NCBI GenBank assembly: GCA_035250485.1
Contig: DATFFB010000021.1
Span: 1 to 16,030 of the forward strand
DNA: 16,030 nt
Direction: 5' to 3'
Source of the DNA: JACCTH01 sp035250485
GTDB taxonomy: Bacteria > Actinomycetota > Acidimicrobiia > Spongiisociales > ZC4RG35
A program made the translations under genes and the position numbers. Of this stretch, positions 13,758 through 16,030 are shown in pieces. Position 1 is the stretch's first letter. The number at the start of each line of letters is the position of its first letter. The notes under the pieces were generated by a model. That model ran no database searches. It saw nothing but the letters and a program-made list of their open reading frames with translations, and was not told the DNA's origin.

Positions 13758-14788
13758 GAGCGCAACAACTGCTGCAGCCGGCGCGACTCGGCCAGCACCA
13801 GCTGGAACAAGGCCCGGACATGGCCGGGATCAATGCCGGCGCGGGCGGCCTCCTCCTCGATGATGGTCAGCAGCTCGGACTCCCGATCCGGGATGTAGAT
13901 GGGCAGGCCCTGCTCGGCCTTGGTGCGCCCGATCTCCATCGCCAGGTCCTGACGCCGAGATAACAAGCGCACGATCTGGCGATCGATCTGGTCGATGTTG
14001 GTCCGCAACCGGTGAATGCCGAGCGAAGTCATGAGACCGACGAAACCATCTAGATCCAGCTGTGGCCCCGTAGTGCGGGCCGCGGTCGGGTCCGGATGGA
14101 CCTCGACAATCACACCGTCGGCGCCTACACCTTGGGCGGCCAGCGCGAGAGGCTGAACCCGCGCCACCGTTCCGGCAGCGTGCGAGGGATCGACTACTAC
14201 GGGCAAGTGGGTCATCTCTTTCAGTTGGGGAACCGCCGTGATATCGAGCATGTCGGCGGACGCCCCACCAAATGTCCGCACCCCTCGCTCCACCAGAATC
14301 ACGTTTTCGTTGCCCTCGGCGAGGATGTACTCCGCTGCCCAAAGCCACTCGTCAAGTGTGGCCGAGCCTCCTCGCCTCAGCATCACCGGCTTGCCCAGCT
14401 TCCCCACCACGCGCAACAACTCGAAGTCCTGCATGCTCCCCGAGCCGACCTCTACCGCATCAACCTGTTCGGCAGCGTCGATGGCGTCGGCGGCCTCCAT
14501 CACCTGGGTGGCAACCGGTAGGCCAGCTCGAGCACCGGCGGCGGCAAGCAGCTTCACCCCATCTCGCCCCAGGCCCTTGAACCCATAGGGAGTGCTGCTG
14601 GTCTTGTAAGCCCCACCTCGGAGCATCGCTCCCCCTGCCTCCGCCACGGTCTCGGCGACCGCATTGATCTGCTGGTCCGATTCGATCGCGCAGGGGCCAG
14701 CGATCACCGGCAGAGGGTCGCGACCGAAGCGGGTACGACCTATTTCGACGATGGTCCTCCGCGAATCGCTGGTGGCTTTTCGTTCCAT
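13754..14788 (-). CDS. DAHP synthase-like / chorismate mutase fusion protein
   Basis: A 344-aa two-domain protein. Residues 20-250 match the type I-beta DAHP synthase barrel: AGPCAIES, LRGGAYK, DEWLWAAEYILAEGNENVILVERGVRTF, VDPSHAAG, VEVHP. Residues 258-344 are an AroQ chorismate mutase: LRTNIDQIDRQIVRLLSRR, IGRTK, DRESELL, FQLVLAESRRLQQ. The mutase retains the E. coli-type active site (Arg262, Arg278/279, Lys290, Asp301, Arg302, Glu303, Ser335, Gln339). The barrel is unusual: KPRTSPY reads KTSSTPY, GARNMQN reads GSGSMQD, the KRG lysine is Arg138, and the metal-ligand Asp of SDGxQ is Thr240. Thus chorismate-to-prephenate activity looks likely, but DAHP synthesis is uncertain. The start at 14788 has AGGAG (14800-14796) 7 nt upstream. 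A leader peptide and terminator upstream suggest attenuation control. Confidence 0.88.
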   Translation of the reverse strand: MERKATSDSRRTIVEIGRTRFGRDPLPVIAGPCAIESDQQINAVAETVAEAGGAMLRGGAYKTSSTPYGFKGLGRDGVKLLAAAGARAGLPVATQVMEAADAIDAAEQVDAVEVGSGSMQDFELLRVVGKLGKPVMLRRGGSATLDEWLWAAEYILAEGNENVILVERGVRTFGGASADMLDITAVPQLKEMTHLPVVVDPSHAAGTVARVQPLALAAQGVGADGVIVEVHPDPTAARTTGPQLDLDGFVGLMTSLGIHRLRTNIDQIDRQIVRLLSRRQDLAMEIGRTKAEQGLPIYIPDRESELLTIIEEEAARAGIDPGHVRALFQLVLAESRRLQQLLRS

Positions 14789-14795
14789 GGCTGTG

Positions 14796-14800
14796 CTCCT
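14796..14800 (-). promoter_or_regulatory. Shine-Dalgarno of the chorismate mutase fusion
   Basis: AGGAG on the minus strand, 7 nt before the ATG. It is flanked by GGCT and AGCC, which could pair as a weak 4-bp stem around it. Confidence 0.7.
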
Positions 14801-14826
14801 ATGAAGCCTCAGGCAGACCGGATTCC

Positions 14827-14860
14827 AAATAAAGAAACCCGGAGCCTCCGGCTCCGGGTT
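14827..14860 (-). terminator. Intrinsic terminator / attenuator hairpin upstream of the chorismate mutase fusion
   Basis: On the minus strand AACCCGGAGCC (14860-14850), a GGA loop and GGCTCCGGGTT (14846-14836) form a perfect 11-bp stem, followed by the T-rich TCTTTATTT (14835-14827). It lies 23 nt after the leader-peptide stop and 38 nt before the fusion gene start, so it would stop transcription coming from lgt or the leader before the fusion gene. The plus-strand orientation has no T-run after the stem. Confidence 0.88.
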
Positions 14861-14883
14861 GGTGGCTTGGCTGTTTTAGCGCG

Positions 14884-14940
14884 TCACTCTGTCCCGGGCC
14901 GGAGGCCGGTAAAGAAGAAATACGCAAAGCGGCTGGTCAT
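14884..14940 (-). CDS. Phe/Tyr-rich leader peptide (18 aa) of a putative attenuator
   Basis: The ORF encodes MTSRFAYFFFTGLRPGTE. Five of residues 5-10 are aromatic: four Phe (two UUU, two UUC) and one Tyr (UAU), with no Trp. Its ATG overlaps the lgt stop codon (ATGA), so ribosomes finishing lgt could start it. A TAGCCT box 10 nt upstream could also give a nearly leaderless transcript. Downstream come a 23-nt spacer, the 11-bp terminator and the fusion gene. By analogy with E. coli pheL, slow decoding of the Phe/Tyr codons would change RNA folding and allow readthrough. The peptide itself probably has no function. The codon content, position and pairing partners support this together; it has not been tested. 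Confidence 0.75.
   Translation of the reverse strand: MTSRFAYFFFTGLRPGTE
14899..14909 (-). promoter_or_regulatory. Antiterminator strand inside the leader ORF
   Basis: Minus-strand CCGGCCTCCGG (14909-14899) can pair with CCGGAGCCGG (14857-14848) in the 5' arm and loop of the terminator: ten base pairs with one bulged C. This would exclude the terminator stem. The same leader segment can also fold on itself (CCGGCC with GGCCCGG, one bulge), giving the usual set of competing hairpins. Confidence 0.6.
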
Positions 14941-15845
14941 TCCGATCGAGAGGCTAGCGGCTTCGACGGCGCCGTCCTTCGAATCAGCTTGTGATCTTCC
15001 TCCGGGCTCACAACTTGCTGGCGTTTGTCGAACCAGAAGAGCATGGCTATGGCAGCGGCCCCCAGCAGAAAACCGCTGAGCTGGTTCCAGGTCATGGAAC
15101 CGACCTGGGCGTCGCCGCTTCCTACCCGCAAGGCGTCGAGGACGAAGCGCTGAATTCCGTACCAAGCGGCCCAAATCCAGAAGAGTTGTCCGTAGCGGAG
15201 CTTCCAGTGGCGGTATACCAGGAACAGAACCCCAAGGAGGATGGCCGCTCCGATCAGGTCGTAGGCGGCCACGTGGTGATAGATCCCGCATATCCCATCG
15301 GGGGCGGAAGCACACTCGAGGGCATCGTGCTGCGGTGCCACGTCGTATCCCGGTTTGATGGCATAGCCCCAGGGAGCGTTGGTGGCGCGGCCGAGGTGCT
15401 CGACGATCGCAAGGTCGCCGATGCGTCCCACGACCGTTCCCAGGGCGAGACCAAAAGAGGACATATCAAGCGTGGCCCACACCGGCAACCGCAGAGCCCT
15501 CATCCGCCAGACGCCGGCGATGATGCCTCCGGCGAATCCTCCGAGGATTGAGAAGTTGCCACTTATCGGGTTGAGCGCGTCGAGGGGTGGCACCCCCGCC
15601 AGCAGAGCCGCTGGAGCAGTCCCGTAGCGGGCCCCGATCAACGACCCGACCAAGCCCCAGGTGAGACAGGACTGGTAGGCGGCGGCGTCGAACCCCCGCT
15701 TTCGCAACTCCCGGGTGGCGATCCAGGCACCGGCCACAAAACCGAGGGCGGCGAAGACGCCGTGGAGCGAGAACCGAAACGAACCTATCTCCCAGATTGG
15801 GATAGGCGGATAGGAAATGAAAGCGAGGATCTCAGACGAGAACAT
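14937..15845 (-). CDS. lgt: Prolipoprotein diacylglyceryl transferase
   Basis: A 302-aa membrane enzyme that moves diacylglycerol from phosphatidylglycerol to the lipobox cysteine of prolipoproteins. It shows about seven hydrophobic segments and the Lgt signature GRIGDLAIVEHLGRATNAPWG (140-160), with Arg141, Glu149 and Gly152 matching E. coli R143, E151 and G154. The position equivalent to Asn146 is Asp144. The N-terminal FRFSLHGVFAALGFVAG and SGNFSILGGFAGGIIAG segments are also typical. The cytoplasmic tail after residue 277 is hydrophilic (DKRQQVVSPEEDHKLIRR). The ATG at 15845 overlaps the end of ctaB by 14 bp, and the stop overlaps the leader-peptide start by 4 bp, so the gene sits in a tightly coupled minus-strand operon. 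Confidence 0.93.
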   Translation of the reverse strand: MFSSEILAFISYPPIPIWEIGSFRFSLHGVFAALGFVAGAWIATRELRKRGFDAAAYQSCLTWGLVGSLIGARYGTAPAALLAGVPPLDALNPISGNFSILGGFAGGIIAGVWRMRALRLPVWATLDMSSFGLALGTVVGRIGDLAIVEHLGRATNAPWGYAIKPGYDVAPQHDALECASAPDGICGIYHHVAAYDLIGAAILLGVLFLVYRHWKLRYGQLFWIWAAWYGIQRFVLDALRVGSGDAQVGSMTWNQLSGFLLGAAAIAMLFWFDKRQQVVSPEEDHKLIRRTAPSKPLASRSE

Positions 15846-16030
15846 CGAGCATCACCGCCAGGAAGAGGAATGACAGGTAGCGCGTCGACTGAGTAAAAAG
15901 GAGCATGGCGCGCTCGGGATGTAGGTGCACCTGCCACGCGTGCCACAGGAACCAGCCTCCCAACGCGATCGCCGAGAGCAAATAGATCCACCCCATCCCG
16001 GCCACCGGGACCAAAAGCACCGACGTGATG
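15832..16030 (-). CDS. ctaB: Protoheme IX farnesyltransferase (haem O synthase), C-terminal part
   Basis: Only the last 65 residues are in the window. Two hydrophobic helices (GMGWIYLLSAIALGGWFLWHAWQVH and TQSTRYLSFLFLAVMLDVLV), joined by LHPERAMLLF, match the end of UbiA-family haem O synthases, where the pattern A-x-x-L-F-x-x-S-x-x-Y-L precedes the last helix. The enzyme adds a farnesyl group to haem B to make haem O for terminal oxidases. It is identified from a short fragment, so another UbiA prenyltransferase is possible. The 5' part lies beyond position 16030. Its end overlaps lgt. Confidence 0.78.
   Translation of the reverse strand, partial: ITSVLLVPVAGMGWIYLLSAIALGGWFLWHAWQVHLHPERAMLLFTQSTRYLSFLFLAVMLDVLV

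Noticed and set aside
14836..14860. The 11-bp stem read as a plus-strand terminator
   Set aside because: No plus-strand gene ends nearby, and the sequence after the stem on that strand (GGTGGCTTGG) has no T-run.
14965..14976. 12-bp perfect palindrome GACGGCGCCGTC near the end of lgt
   Set aside because: It lies inside coding sequence in a GC-rich region where such palindromes are expected by chance, and it does not line up with a promoter element.

Overview
The window looks like part of the chromosome of a high-GC actinobacterium, probably a deep-branching lineage such as the Acidimicrobiia. The pointers are high GC in all frames, an F420-type luciferase-like oxidoreductase, a sulfite-oxidase-family protein with membrane helices followed by an internal twin-arginine signal, many GTG/TTG starts, and TANNNT boxes 6-9 nt before start codons (leaderless transcription). 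The lineage is an inference; there is no rRNA or other phylogenetic marker here.

Layout. Positions 1-798 (minus): the end of a small RRM RNA-binding protein and a DUF454/YbaN membrane protein. 912-3265 (plus): class II fructose-bisphosphate aldolase coupled to an NhaA antiporter. 3419-4943: an MpaB/DUF2236 oxygenase-like gene converging on a dienelactone-hydrolase-like gene. 4989-6413 (plus): a CrtI/PYROXD2-like FAD oxidoreductase, which converges on a 5'-3' exonuclease (7281-6415). That exonuclease overlaps head-to-head with a tight plus-strand run: a small acidic protein, DUF2905, an unrecognised 320-aa protein and an LLM oxidoreductase (7270-9612). 12219-9609 (minus): operon tag, an AadA-like nucleotidyltransferase, and a YbdK-type carboxylate-amine ligase. 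12237-13757 (plus): membrane-anchored molybdopterin oxidoreductase. 16030-13754 (minus): ctaB (partial), lgt, a Phe/Tyr leader peptide, a terminator, then a DAHP synthase-like/chorismate mutase fusion.

The most interesting element is between lgt and the chorismate mutase fusion. An 18-codon ORF (MTSRFAYFFFTGLRPGTE) starts on the lgt stop codon as ATGA. It is followed by a perfect 11-bp terminator stem with a T-rich tract, and its 3' part can pair with the terminator's 5' arm as an antiterminator. This has the logic of ribosome-mediated Phe/Tyr attenuation. The controlled enzyme is itself odd: the DAHP-synthase domain lacks several residues normally needed for substrate and metal binding, while the chorismate mutase domain looks intact. 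Regulation by Phe/Tyr would fit a protein whose main job is the chorismate-to-prephenate step.

Transcription units are packed very tightly. All four convergent gene pairs overlap or are separated by one base, and one divergent pair overlaps at its 5' ends, with each gene's putative -10 box inside the other gene. No tRNA, rRNA, CRISPR or mobile element was seen.
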